A stretch of 64,000 nt of DNA. Source: Tetraselmis striata. Taxonomy: Eukaryota; Chlorophyta; Chlorodendrophyceae; Chlorodendrales; Chlorodendraceae. Made by a program: the position numbers and the translations under genes. The stretch spans positions 104,903 through 168,902 of the forward strand of contig VCJN01000731.1 of assembly GCA_006384855.1 (NCBI GenBank), given 5' to 3'. Below the pieces are notes generated by a model that saw only the letters and a program-made list of their open reading frames with translations, made no database searches and had not been told where the DNA came from. Shown piece by piece: positions 45,101 to 58,100 of the stretch (positions within the stretch are counted from its first letter, which is position 1; each line of letters begins with the position of its first letter).

Positions 45101-46963
45101 AATCGACGGAGAATGAGGCGGTAGGTGCTGGCGGAGTGCATCGGCAGTGCATAGGATAGCGTGTTGCTGGGATTTTGGCTGCATCGGACGCCGTATTCCC
45201 ATCCATCCGGCACGGAATGTCCGGTTGCACACATTTGTGTGTGACTATAGTGTGAATATTACGCGTCTTTTACGCCGGGTGGATGGGCATCCGGCGTCCG
45301 ATGCACCCCGAATCTCACCAACACGTTACTCTACGCACCGCCAATGCACTCCGCCAGCCCCGCCTCTTTCCGCGCGCGTCCCACATTGCATTGTATATAT
45401 ATACATACGTACATGTCCTGCTCCGAAACCAGCCCACATGTCTTTTACGCCGGGTGGATGGGCATCCGGTGTCCGATGCACCCCAAGTATTTGCAGCACG
45501 CTAGTCTATGCACCGCCAATGCACTCCGCCAGCCCCGCCTCCATCCGCGTGGGAACCGGTAGTAAGTGATGTTGTGTGCGCACATTGTGACAACATTACA
45601 CAGTGGGAATTGCAGTTAGCGGTGGATATTGTGAAGGCATTTCGAAATCGACGGAGAATGAGGCGGTAGGTGCTGGCGGAGTGCATCGGCGGTGCATAGG
45701 ATAGCGTGTTGCTGGGATTTTGGCTGCATCGGACGCCGTATTCCCATCCATCCGGCACGGAATGTCCGGTTGCACACATTTGTGTGTGACTATAGTGTGA
45801 ATATTACGCGTCTTTTACGCCAGGTGGATGGGCATCCGGCGTCCGATGCACCCCGAATCTCACCAACACGTTACTCTACGCACCGCCAATGCACTCCGCC
45901 AGCCCCGCCTCTTTCCGCGCGCGTCCCACATTGCATTGTATATATATACATACGTACATGTCCTGCTCCGAAACCAGCCCACATGTCTTTTACGCCGGGT
46001 GGATGGGCATCCGGTGTCCGATGCACCCCAAGTATTTGCAGCACGCTAGTCTATGCACCGCCAATGCACTCCGCCAGCCCCGCCTCCATCCGCGTGGGAA
46101 CCGGTAGTAAGTGATGTTGTGTGCGCACATCGTGACAACATTACACAGTGGGAATTGCAGTTAGCGGTGGATATTGTGAAGGCATTTCGAAATCGACGGA
46201 GAATGAGGCGGTGCTGGCGGAGTGCATCGGCGGTGCATAGGATAGCGTGTTGCTGGGATTTTGGCTGCATCGGACGCCGTATTCCCATCCGTCCGGCACG
46301 GAATGTCCGGTTCGCACAGATTTGTGTGTGAGTATAATGTGAATATTACGCGTCTTTTACGCCGGGTGGATGAGCATCCGGCGTCCGACGCACCCCGAAT
46401 CTCACCAACACGTTACTCTACGCACCGCCAATGCACTCCGCCAGCCCCGCCTCTTTCCGCGCGCGTCCCACATTGCATTGTATATATACATACGTACATG
46501 TCCTGCTCCGAAACCAGCCCACATGTCTTTTACGCCGGGTGGATGGGCATCCGGCGTCCGATGCACCCCAAGTATTTGCAGCACGCTAGTCTATGCACCG
46601 CCAATGCACTCCGCCAGCCCCGCCTCCATCCGCGTGGGAACCGGTAGTAAGTGATGTTGTGTGCGCACATTGTGACAACATTACACAGTGGGAATTGCAG
46701 TTAGCGGTGGATATTGTGAAGGCATTTCGAAATCGACGGAGAATGAGGCGGAGCTGGCGGAGTGCATCGGCAGTGCATAGGATAGCGTGTTGCTGAGATT
46801 TTGGCTGCATCGGACGCCGTATTTCCATCCATCAGGCACGGACTGTCCGGTTGCACACATTTGTGTGTGACTATAGTGTGAATATTACGCGTCTTTTACG
46901 CCGGGTGGATGGGCATCCGGCGTCCGATGCACCCCGAATCTCACTAACACGTTACTCTACGCA
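24180..46963 (+). repeat. Satellite array 3: short and long units in higher-order repeats
   Basis: This array uses a diverged subfamily (GTGATGTTGTG, ATTACACAGTGGG, CATCGGCGGTGC). Short units (about 365-371 bp) and long units (about 541-546 bp) alternate in changing orders. About 29 long units can be counted by the marker CCGAAACCAGCCC. Near-identical segments recur at 914 bp (27,861/28,775), 1,087 bp (29,741/30,828), 1,456 bp (37,907/39,363 and 38,867/40,323) and 2,374 bp (24,510/26,884), showing several coexisting higher-order periods. The array ends abruptly at the inversion junction. Confidence 0.95.
24501..24977. repeat. Reference long unit: three copies of the 93-bp module
   Basis: Module(+) 24501-24593, TA-rich spacer 24594-24673 (with TATATACATACGTACATG), module(+) 24674-24766, core, and module(-) 24885-24977. 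The two plus modules are the same length and align without gaps; the minus module is their reverse complement with substitutions. The long unit is thus the short unit plus one extra module and spacer, about 174 bp. Confidence 0.85.
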
Positions 46964-46993
46964 TTGGCGTGCATTGGCGGTGCGTAGAGTAAC
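46951..46993. repeat. Inversion junction between arrays 3 and 4
   Basis: GTTACTCTACGCA (46951-46963) is mirrored by TGCGTAGAGTAAC (46981-46993) across a 17-bp spacer, and the symmetry extends outward through both modules to about 46,885 and 47,056. Left of it all units are plus-oriented, right of it all are minus-oriented. The spacer itself contains TTGGCGTGCATTGGCGG, a partial repeat of module sequence. Confidence 0.9.
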
Positions 46994-47586
46994 GTGTTGG
47001 TCAGATTCGGGGTGCGTCGGACGCCGGATGCTCATCCACCCGGCGTAAAAGACGCGTTTACCGGACATTCCGGAGTGCAACCGGACATTCCGTGTCGGAT
47101 GGATGGAAATACGGCGTCCGATGCAGCCAAAATCCCAGCAACACGCTATCCTATGCACTGCCGATGCACTCCGCCAGCACCGCCTCATTCTCCGTCGATT
47201 TCGAAATGCCTTCACATTATCCACCGCTAATTGCAATTCCCACTGTGTAATGTTGTCACGATGTGCGCACACAACATCACTTACTACCGGTTCCCACGCG
47301 GATGGAGGCGGGGCTGGCGGAGTGCATTGGCGGTGCATAGACTAGCGTGCTGCAAATACTTGGGGTGCATCGGACGCCGGATGCCCATCCACCCGGCGTA
47401 CAAGACATGTGGGCTGGTTTCGGAGCAGTACATGTACGTATGTATATATATACAATGCAATGTGGGACGCGCGCGGAAAGAGGCGGGGCTGGCGGAGTGC
47501 ATTGGCGGTGCGTAGAGTAACGTGTTGGTCAGATTCGGGGTGCGTCAGACGCCGGAAGCTCATCCATCCGGCGTAAAAGACGCGTA

Positions 47587-47632
47587 ATATTCACACTATA
47601 GTCACACACAAATGTGACTATAGTGTGAATAT
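47587..47632. repeat. 46-bp palindrome in X-type spacers (first of about 14)
   Basis: A 20-bp arm at 47587-47606 is followed by six bases (CACAAA) and its exact reverse complement at 47613-47632. TATAGTGTGAATA follows in further near-copies. The same block recurs in each X unit (for example near 48,726, 50,466, 53,380, 54,568 and 63,549). It looks like an inverted duplication of the ordinary spacer and adds a second, perfect hairpin to the unit. Confidence 0.85.
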
Positions 47633-50600
47633 ACCTGTATACTATAGTGTGAATATAGTGTGAATATGTCACAAACCGGACATTCCGTGCCGGATGGATG
47701 GGAATACGGCGTCCGATGCAGCCAAAATCCCAGCAACACGCTATCCTATGCACCGCCGATGCACTCCGCCAGCACCGCCTCATTCTCCGTCGATTTCGAA
47801 ATGCCTTCACATTATCCACCGCTAACTGCAATTCCCACTGTGTAATGTTGTCACGATGTGCGCACACAACATCACTTACTACCGGTTCCCACGCGGATGG
47901 AGGCGGGGCTGGCGGAGTGCATTGGCGGTGCATAGACTAGCGTGCTGCAAATACTTGGGGTGCATCGGACGCCGGATGCCCATCCACCCGGCGTACAAGA
48001 CATGTGGGCTGGTTTCGGAGCAGTACATGTACGTATGTATATATATATACAATGCAATGTGGGACGCGCGCGGAAAGAGGCGGGGCTGGCGGAGTGCATT
48101 GGCGGTGCGTAGAGTAACGTGTTGGTCAGATTCGGGGTGCGTCGGACGCCGGATGCTCATCCACCCGGCGTAAAAGACGCGTAATATTCACACTATAGTC
48201 ACACACAAATATGTGCAAACAAGACATTCCGTGCCGGATGGATGGGAATACGGCGTCCGATGCAGCCAAAATCCCAGCAACACGCTATCCTTTGCACCGC
48301 CGATGCACTCCGCCAGCACCGCCTCATTCTCCGTCGATTTCGAAATGCCTTCACATTATCCACCGCTAACTGCAATTCCCATTGTGTAATGTTGTCACGA
48401 TGTGCGCACACAACATCACTTACTACCGGTTCCCACGCGGATGGAGGCGGGGCTGGCGGAGTGCATTGGCGGTGCATAGACTAGCGTGCTGCAAATACTT
48501 GGGGTGCATCGGACGCCGGATGCCCATCCACCCGGCGTACAAGACATGTGGGCTGGTTTCGGAGCAGTACATGTACGGATGTGTATATATACAATGCAAT
48601 GTGGGACGCGCGCGGAAAGAGGCGGGGCTGGCGGAGTGCATTGGCGGTGCGTAGAGTAACGTGTTGGTCAGATTCGGGGTGCGTCAGACGCCGGAAGCTC
48701 ATCCATCCGGCGTAAAAGACGCGTAATATTCACACTATAGTCACACACAAATGTGACTATAGTGTGAATATACCTGTATACTATAGTGTGAATATAGTGT
48801 GAATATGTCACAAACCGGACATTCCGTGCCGGATGGATGGGAATACGGCGTCCGATGCAGCCAAAATCCCAGCAACACGCTATCCTATGCACCGCCGATG
48901 CACTCCGCCAGCACCGCCTCATTCTCCGTCGATTTCGAAATGCCTTCACATTATCCACCGCTAACTGCAATTCCCACTGTGTAATGTTGTCACGATGTGC
49001 GCACACAACATCACTTACTACCGGTTCCCACGCGGATGGAGGCGGGGCTGGCGGAGTGCATTGGCGGTGCATAGACTAGCGTGCTGCAAATACTTGGGGT
49101 GCATCGGACGCCGGATGCCCATCCACCCGGCGTACAAGACATGTGGGCTGGTTTCGGAGCAGTACATGTACGTATGTATATATATATATATATACAATGC
49201 AATGTGGGACGCGCGCGGAAAGAGGCGGGGCTGGCGGAGTGCATTGGCGGTGCGTAGAGTAACGTGTTGGTCAGATTCGGGGTGCGTCGGACGCCGGATG
49301 CTCATCCACCCGGCGTAAAAGACGCGTAATATTCACACTATAGTCACACACAAATATGTGCAAACAAGACATTCCGTGCCGGATGGATGGGAATACGGCG
49401 TCCGATGCAGCCAAAATCCCAGCAACACGCTATCCTTTGCACCGCCGATGCACTCCGCCAGCACCGCCTCATTCTCCGTCGATTTCGAAATGCCTTCACA
49501 TTATCCACCGCTAACTGCAATTCCCATTGTGTAATGTTGTCACGATGTGCGCACACAACATCACTTACTACCGGTTCCCACGCGGATGGAGGCGGGGCTG
49601 GCGGAGTGCATTGGCGGTGCATAGACTAGCGTGCTGCAAATACTTGGGGTGCATCGGACGCCGGATGCCCATCCACCCGGCGTAAAAGACATGTGGGCTG
49701 GTTTCGGAGCAGTACATGTACGGATGTATATATATACAATGCAATGTGGGACGCGCGCGGAAAGAGGCGGGGCTGGCGGAGTGCATTAGCGGTGCGTAGA
49801 GTAACGTGTTGGTCAGATTCGGGGTGCGTCAGACGCCGGAAGCTCATCCATCCGGCGTAAAAGACGCGTAATATTCACACTATAGTCACACACAAATGTG
49901 ACTATAGTGTGAATATACCTGTATACTATAGTGTGAATATAGTGTGAATATGTCACAAACCGGACATTCCGTGCCGGATGGATGGGAATACGGCGTCCGA
50001 TGCAGCCAAAATCCCAGCAACACGCTATCCTATGCACTGCCGATGCACTCCGCCAGCACCGCCTCATTCTCCGTCGATTTCGAAATGCCTTCACATTATC
50101 CACCGCTAACTGCAATTCCCACTGTGTAATGTTGTCACGATGTGCGCACACAACATCACTTACTACCGGTTCCCACGCGGATGGAGGCGGGGCTGGCGGA
50201 GTGCATTGGCGGCGCATAGACTAGCGTGCTGCAAATACTTGGGGTGCATCGGACGCCGGATGCCCATCCACCCGGCGTAAAAGACATGTGGGCTGGTTTC
50301 GGAGCAGTACATGTACGGATGTATATATATAGAATGCAATGTGGGACGCGCGCGGAAAGAGGCGGGGCTGGCGGAGTGCATTGGCGGTGCGTAGAGTAAC
50401 GTGTTGGTCAGATTCGGGGTGCGTCAGACGCCGGAAGCTCATCCATCCGGCGTAAAAGACGCGTAATATTCACACTATAGTCACACACAAATGTGACTAT
50501 AGTGTGAATATACCTGTATACTATAGTGTGAATATAGTGTGAATATGTCACAAACCGGACATTCCGTGCCGGATGGATGGGAATACGGCGTCCGATGCAG

Positions 50601-51511
50601 CCAAAATCCCAGCAACACGCTATCCTATGCACTGCCGATGCACTCCGCCAGCACCGCCTCATTCTCCGTCGATTTCGAAATGCCTTCACATTATCCACCG
50701 CTAACTGCAATTCCCACTGTGTAATGTTGTCACGATGTGCGCACACAACATCACTTACTACCGGTTCCCACGCGGATGGAGGCGGGGCTGGCGGAGTGCA
50801 TTGGCGGCGCATAGACTAGCGTGCTGCAAATACTTGGGGTGCATCGGACGCCGGATGCCCATCCACCCGGCGTAAAAGACATGTGGGCTGGTTTCGGAGC
50901 AGTACATGTACGGATGTATATATATAGAATGCAATGTGGGACGCGCGCGGAAAGAGGCGGGGCTGGCGGAGTGCATTGGCGGTGCGTAGAGTAACGTGTT
51001 GGTCAGATTCGGGGTGCGTCAGACGCCGGAAGCTCATCCATCCGGCGTAAAAGACGCGTAATATTCACACTATAGTCACACACAAATGTGACTATAGTGT
51101 GAATATACCTGTATACTATAGTGTGAATATAGTGTGAATATGTCACAAACCGGACATTCCGTGCCGGATGGATGGGAATACGGCGTCCGATGCAGCCAAA
51201 ATCCCAGCAACACGCTATCCTATGCACTGCCGATGCACTCCGCCAGCACCGCCTCATTCTCCGTCGATTTCGAAATGCCTTCACATTATCCACCGCTAAC
51301 TGCAATTCCCACTGTGTAATGTTGTCACGATGTGCGCACACAACATCACTTACTACCGGTTCCCACGCGGATGGAGGCGGGGCTGGCGGAGTGCATTGGC
51401 GGTGCATAGACTAGCGTGCTGCAAATACTTGGGGTGCATCGGACGCCGGATGCCCATCCACCCGGCGTAAAAGACATGTGGGCTGGTTTCGGAGCAGTAC
51501 ATGTACGTATG

Positions 51512-51537
<26 letters not shown>
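51512..51537. repeat. Expanded TA microsatellite (13 copies)
   Basis: The TA tract of the long-unit spacer is four to six dinucleotides in most units but reaches 13 here and 14 at 52070-52097. It is also longer than usual near 49,177, 55,010 and 60,657. Length varies unit by unit while flanks are constant, as expected from slippage. Confidence 0.85.
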
Positions 51538-51543
<6 letters not shown>

Positions 51544-52065
51544 AATGTGGGACGCGCGCGGAAAGAGGCGGGGCTGGCGGAGTGCATTGGCGGTGCGTAG
51601 AGTAACGTGTTGGTCAGATTCGGGGTGCGTCGGACGCCGGATGCTCATCCACCCGGCGTAAAAGACGCGTAATATTCACACTATAGTCACACACAAATAT
51701 GTGCAAACAAGACATTCCGTGCCGGATGGATGGGAATACGGCGTCCGATGCAGCCAAAATCCCAGCAACACGCTATCCTTTGCACCGCCGATGCACTCCG
51801 CCAGCACCGCCTCATTCTCCGTCGATTTCGAAATGCCTTCACATTATCCACCGCTAACTGCAATTCCCATTGTGTAATGTTGTCACGATGTGCGCACACA
51901 ACATCACTTACTACCGGTTCCCACGCGGATGGAGGCGGGGCTGGCGGAGTGCATTGGCGGTGCATAGACTAGCGTGCTGCAAATACTTGGGGTGCATCGG
52001 ACGCCGGATGCCCATCCACCCGGCGTAAAAGACATGTGGGCTGGTTTCGGAGCAGTACATGTACG

Positions 52066-52103
<38 letters not shown>

Positions 52104-55100
52104 AATGTGGGACGCGCGCGGAAAGAGGCGGGGCTGGCGGAGTGCATTGGCGGTGCGTAGAGTAACGTGTTGGTCAGATTCGGGGTGCGTCGGACGCCGG
52201 ATGCTCATCCACCCGGCGTAAAAGACGCGTAATATTCACACTATAGTCACACACAAATATGTGCAAACAAGACATTCCGTGCCGGATGGATGGGAATACG
52301 GCGTCCGATGCAGCCAAAATCCCAGCAACACGCTATCCTTTGCACCGCCGATGCACTCCGCCAGCACCGCCTCATTCTCCGTCGATTTCGAAATGCCTTC
52401 ACATTATCCACCGCTAACTGCAATTCCCATTGTGTAATGTTGTCACGATGTGCGCACACAACATCACTTACTACCGGTTCCCACGCGGATGGAGGCGGGG
52501 CTGGCGGAGTGCATTGGCGGTGCATAGACTAGCGTGCTGCAAATACTTGGGGTGCATCGGACGCCGGATGCCCATCCACCCGGCGTAAAAGACATGTGGG
52601 CTGGTTTCGGAGCAGTACATGTACGGATGTATATATATACAATGCAATGTGGGACGCGCGCGGAAAGAGGCGGGGCTGGCGGAGTGCATTGGCGGTGCGT
52701 AGAGTAACGTGTTGGTCAGATTCGGGGTGCGTCAGACGCCGGAAGCTCATCCATCCGGCGTAAAAGACGCGTAATATTCACACTATAGTCACACACAAAT
52801 GTGACTATAGTGTGAATATACCTGTATACTATAGTGTGAATATAGTGTGAATATGTCACAAACCGGACATTCCGTGCCGGATGGATGGGAATACGGCGTC
52901 CGATGCAGCCAAAATCCCAGCAACACGCTATCCTATGCACCGCCGATGCACTCCGCCAGCACCGCCTCATTCTCCGTCGATTTCGAAATGCCTTCACATT
53001 ATCCACCGCTAACTGCAATTCCCACTGTGTAATGTTGTCACGATGTGCGCACACAACATCACTTACTACCGGTTCCCACGCGGATGGAGGCGGGGCTGGC
53101 GGAGTGCATTGGCGGCGCATAGACTAGCGTGCTGCAAATACTTGGGGTGCATCGGACGCCGGATGCCCATCCACCCGGCGTAAAAGACATGTGGGCTGGT
53201 TTCGGAGCAGTACATGCACGGATGTATATATATAGAATGCAATGTGGGACGCGCGCGGAAAGAGGCGGGGCTGGCGGAGTGCATTGGCGGTGCGTAGAGT
53301 AACGTGTTGGTCAGATTCGGGGTGCGTCAGACGCCGGAAGCTCATCCATCCGGCGTAAAAGACGCGTAATATTCACACTATAGTCACACACAAATGTGAC
53401 TATAGTGTGAATATACCTGTATACTATAGTGTGAATATAGTGTGAATATGTCACAAACCGGACATTCCGTGCCGGATGGATGGGAATACGGCGTCCGATG
53501 CAGCCAAAATCCCAGCAACACGCTATCCTATGCACCGCCGATGCACTCCGCCAGCACCGCCTCATTCTCCGTCGATTTCGAAATGCCTTCACATTATCCA
53601 CCGCTAACTGCAATTCCCACTGTGTAATGTTGTCACGATGTGCGCACACAACATCACTTACTACCGGTTCCCACGCGGATGGAGGCGGGGCTGGCGGAGT
53701 GCATTGGCGGCGCATAGACTAGCGTGCTGCAAATACTTGGGGTGCATCGGACGCCGGATGCCCATCCACCCGGCGTAAAAGACATGTGGGCTGGTTTCGG
53801 AGCAGTACATGCACGGATGTATATATATAGAATGCAATGTGGGACGCGCGCGGAAAGAGGCGGGGCTGGCGGAGTGCATTGGCGGTGCGTAGAGTAACGT
53901 GTTGGTCAGATTCGGGGTGCGTCAGACGCCGGAAGCTCATCCATCCGGCGTAAAAGACGCGTAATATTCACACTATAGTCACACACAAATGTGACTATAG
54001 TGTGAATATACCTGTATACTATAGTGTGAATATAGTGTGAATATGTCACAAACCGGACATTCCGTGCCGGATGGATGGGAATACGGCGTCCGATGCAGCC
54101 AAAATCCCAGCAACACGCTATCCTATGCACTGCCGATGCACTCCGCCAGCACCGCCTCATTCTCCGTCGATTTCGAAATGCCTTCACATTATCCACCGCT
54201 AACTGCAATTCCCACTGTGTAATGTTGTCACGATGTGCGCACACAACATCACTTACTACCGGTTCCCACGCGGATGGAGGCGGGGCTGGCGGAGTGCATT
54301 GGCGGCGCATAGACTAGCGTGCTGCAAATACTTGGGGTGCATCGGACGCCGGATGCCCATCCACCCGGCGTAAAAGACATGTGGGCTGGTTTCGGAGCAG
54401 TACATGTACGGATGTATATATATAGAATGCAATGTGGGACGCGCGCGGAAAGAGGCGGGGCTGGCGGAGTGCATTGGCGGTGCGTAGAGTAACGTGTTGG
54501 TCAGATTCGGGGTGCGTCAGACGCCGGAAGCTCATCCATCCGGCGTAAAAGACGCGTAATATTCACACTATAGTCACACACAAATGTGACTATAGTGTGA
54601 ATATACCTGTATACTATAGTGTGAATATAGTGTGAATATGTCACAAACCGGACATTCCGTGCCGGATGGATGGGAATACGGCGTCCGATGCAGCCAAAAT
54701 CCCAGCAACACGCTATCCTATGCACCGCCGATGCACTCCGCCAGCACCGCCTCATTCTCCGTCGATTTCGAAATGCCTTCACATTATCCACCGCTAACTG
54801 CAATTCCCACTGTGTAATGTTGTCACGATGTGCGCACACAACATCACTTACTACCGGTTCCCACGCGGATGGAGGCGGGGCTGGCGGAGTGCATTGGCGG
54901 TGCATAGACTAGCGTGCTGCAAATACTTGGGGTGCATCGGACGCCGGATGCCCATCCACCCGGCGTAAAAGACATGTGGGCTGGTTTCGGAGCAGTACAT
55001 GTACGTATGTATATATATATATATATACAATGCAATGTGGGACGCGCGCGGAAAGAGGCGGGGCTGGCGGAGTGCATTGGCGGTGCGTAGAGTAACGTGT

Positions 55101-58100
55101 TGGTCAGATTCGGGGTGCGTCGGACGCCGGATGCTCATCCACCCGGCGTAAAAGACGCGTAATATTCACACTATAGTCACACACAAATATGTGCAAACAA
55201 GACATTCCGTGCCGGATGGATGGGAATACGGCGTCCGATGCAGCCAAAATCCCAGCAACACGCTATCCTTTGCACCGCCGATGCACTCCGCCAGCACCGC
55301 CTCATTCTCCGTCGATTTCGAAATGCCTTCACATTATCCACCGCTAACTGCAATTCCCATTGTGTAATGTTGTCACGATGTGCGCACACAACATCACTTA
55401 CTACCGGTTCCCACGCGGATGGAGGCGGGGCTGGCGGAGTGCATTGGCGGTGCATAGACTAGCGTGCTGCAAATACTTGGGGTGCATCGGACGCCGGATG
55501 CCCATCCACCCGGCGTAAAAGACATGTGGGCTGGTTTCGGAGCAGTACATGTACGGATGTATATATATACAATGCAATGTGGGACGCGCGCGGAAAGAGG
55601 CGGGGCTGGCGGAGTGCATTGGCGGTGCGTAGAGTAACGTGTTGGTCAGATTCGGGGTGCGTCAGACGCCGGAAGCTCATCCATCCGGCGTAAAAGACGC
55701 GTAATATTCACACTATAGTCACACACAAATGTGACTATAGTGTGAATATACCTGTATACTATAGTGTGAATATAGTGTGAATATGTCACAAACCGGACAT
55801 TCCGTGCCGGATGGATGGGAATACGGCGTCCGATGCAGCCAAAATCCCAGCAACACGCTATCCTATGCACCGCCGATGCACTCCGCCAGCACCGCCTCAT
55901 TCTCCGTCGATTTCGAAATGCCTTCACATTATCCACCGCTAACTGCAATTCCCACTGTGTAATGTTGTCACGATGTGCGCACACAACATCACTTACTACC
56001 GGTTCCCACGCGGATGGAGGCGGGGCTGGCGGAGTGCATTGGCGGTGCATAGACTAGCGTGCTGCAAATACTTGGGGTGCATCGGACGCCGGATGCCCAT
56101 CCACCCGGCGTACAAGACATGTGGGCTGGTTTCGGAGCAGTACATGTACGTATGTATATATATACAATGCAATGTGGGACGCGCGCGGAAAGAGGCGGGG
56201 CTGGCGGAGTGCATTGGCGGTGCGTAGAGTAACGTGTTGGTCAGATTCGGGGTGCGTCGGACGCCGGATGCTCATCCACCCGGCGTAAAAGACGCGTAAT
56301 ATTCACACTATAGTCACACACAAATATGTGCAAACAAGACATTCCGTGCCGGATGGATGGGAATACGGCGTCCGATGCAGCCAAAATCCCAGCAACACGC
56401 TATCCTTTGCACCGCCGATGCACTCCGCCAGCACCGCCTCATTCTCCGTCGATTTCGAAATGCCTTCACATTATCCACCGCTAACTGCAATTCCCATTGT
56501 GTAATGTTGTCACGATGTGCGCACACAACATCACTTACTACCGGTTCCCACGCGGATGGAGGCGGGGCTGGCGGAGTGCATTGGCGGTGCATAGACTAGC
56601 GTGCTGCAAATACTTGGGGTGCATCGGACGCCGGATGCCCATCCACCCGGCGTAAAAGACATGTGGGCTGGTTTCGGAGCAGTACATGTACGGATGTATA
56701 TATATACAATGCAATGTGGGACGCGCGCGGAAAGAGGCGGGGCTGGCGGAGTGCATTGGCGGTGCGTAGAGTAACGTGTTGGTCAGATTCGGGGTGCGTC
56801 AGACGCCGGAAGCTCATCCATCCGGCGTAAAAGACGCGTAATATTCACACTATAGTCACACACAAATGTGACTATAGTGTGAATATACCTGTATACTATA
56901 GTGTGAATATAGTGTGAATATGTCACAAACCGGACATTCCGTGCCGGATGGATGGGAATACGGCGTCCGATGCAGCCAAAATCCCAGCAACACGCTATCC
57001 TATGCACCGCCGATGCACTCCGCCAGCACCGCCTCATTCTCCGTCGATTTCGAAATGCCTTCACATTATCCACCGCTAACTGCAATTCCCACTGTGTAAT
57101 GTTGTCACGATGTGCGCACACAACATCACTTACTACCGCTTCCCACGCGGATGGAGGCGGGGCTGGCGGAGTGCATTGGCGGTGCATAGACTAGCGTGCT
57201 GCAAATACTTGGGGTGCATCGGACGCCGGATGCCCATCCACCCGGCGTACAAGACATGTGGGCTGGTTTCGGAGCAGTACATGTACGTATGTATATATAT
57301 ACAATGCAATGTGGGACGCGCGCGGAAGGAGGCGGGGCTGGCGGAGTGCATTGGCGGTGCGTAGAGTAACGTGTTGGTCAGATTCGGGGTGCGTCGGACG
57401 CCGGATGCTCATCCACCCGGCGTAAAAGACGCGTAATATTCACACTATAGTCACACACAAATATGTGCAAACAAGACATTCCGTGCCGGATGGATGGGAA
57501 TACGGCGTCCGATGCAGCCAAAATCCCAGCAACACGCTATCCTTTGCACCGCCGATGCACTCCGCCAGCACCGCCTCATTCTCCGTCGATTTCGAAATGC
57601 CTTCACATTATCCACCGCTAACTGCAATTCCCATTGTGTAATGTTGTCACGATGTGCGCACACAACATCACTTACTACCGGTTCCCACGCGGATGGAGGC
57701 GGGGCTGGCGGAGTGCATTGGCGGTGCATAGACTAGCGTGCTGCAAATACTTGGGGTGCATCGGACGCCGGATGCCCATCCACCCGGCGTAAAAGACATG
57801 TGGGCTGGTTTCGGAGCAGTACATGTACGGATGTATATATATACAATGCAATGTGGGACGCGCGCGGAAAGAGGCGGGGCTGGCGGAGTGCATTGGCGGT
57901 GCGTAGAGTAACGTGTTGGTCAGATTCGGGGTGCGTCAGACGCCGGAAGCTCATCCATCCGGCGTAAAAGACGCGTAATATTCACACTATAGTCACACAC
58001 AAATGTGACTATAGTGTGAATATACCTGTATACTATAGTGTGAATATAGTGTGAATATGTCACAAACCGGACATTCCGTGCCGGATGGATGGGAATACGG

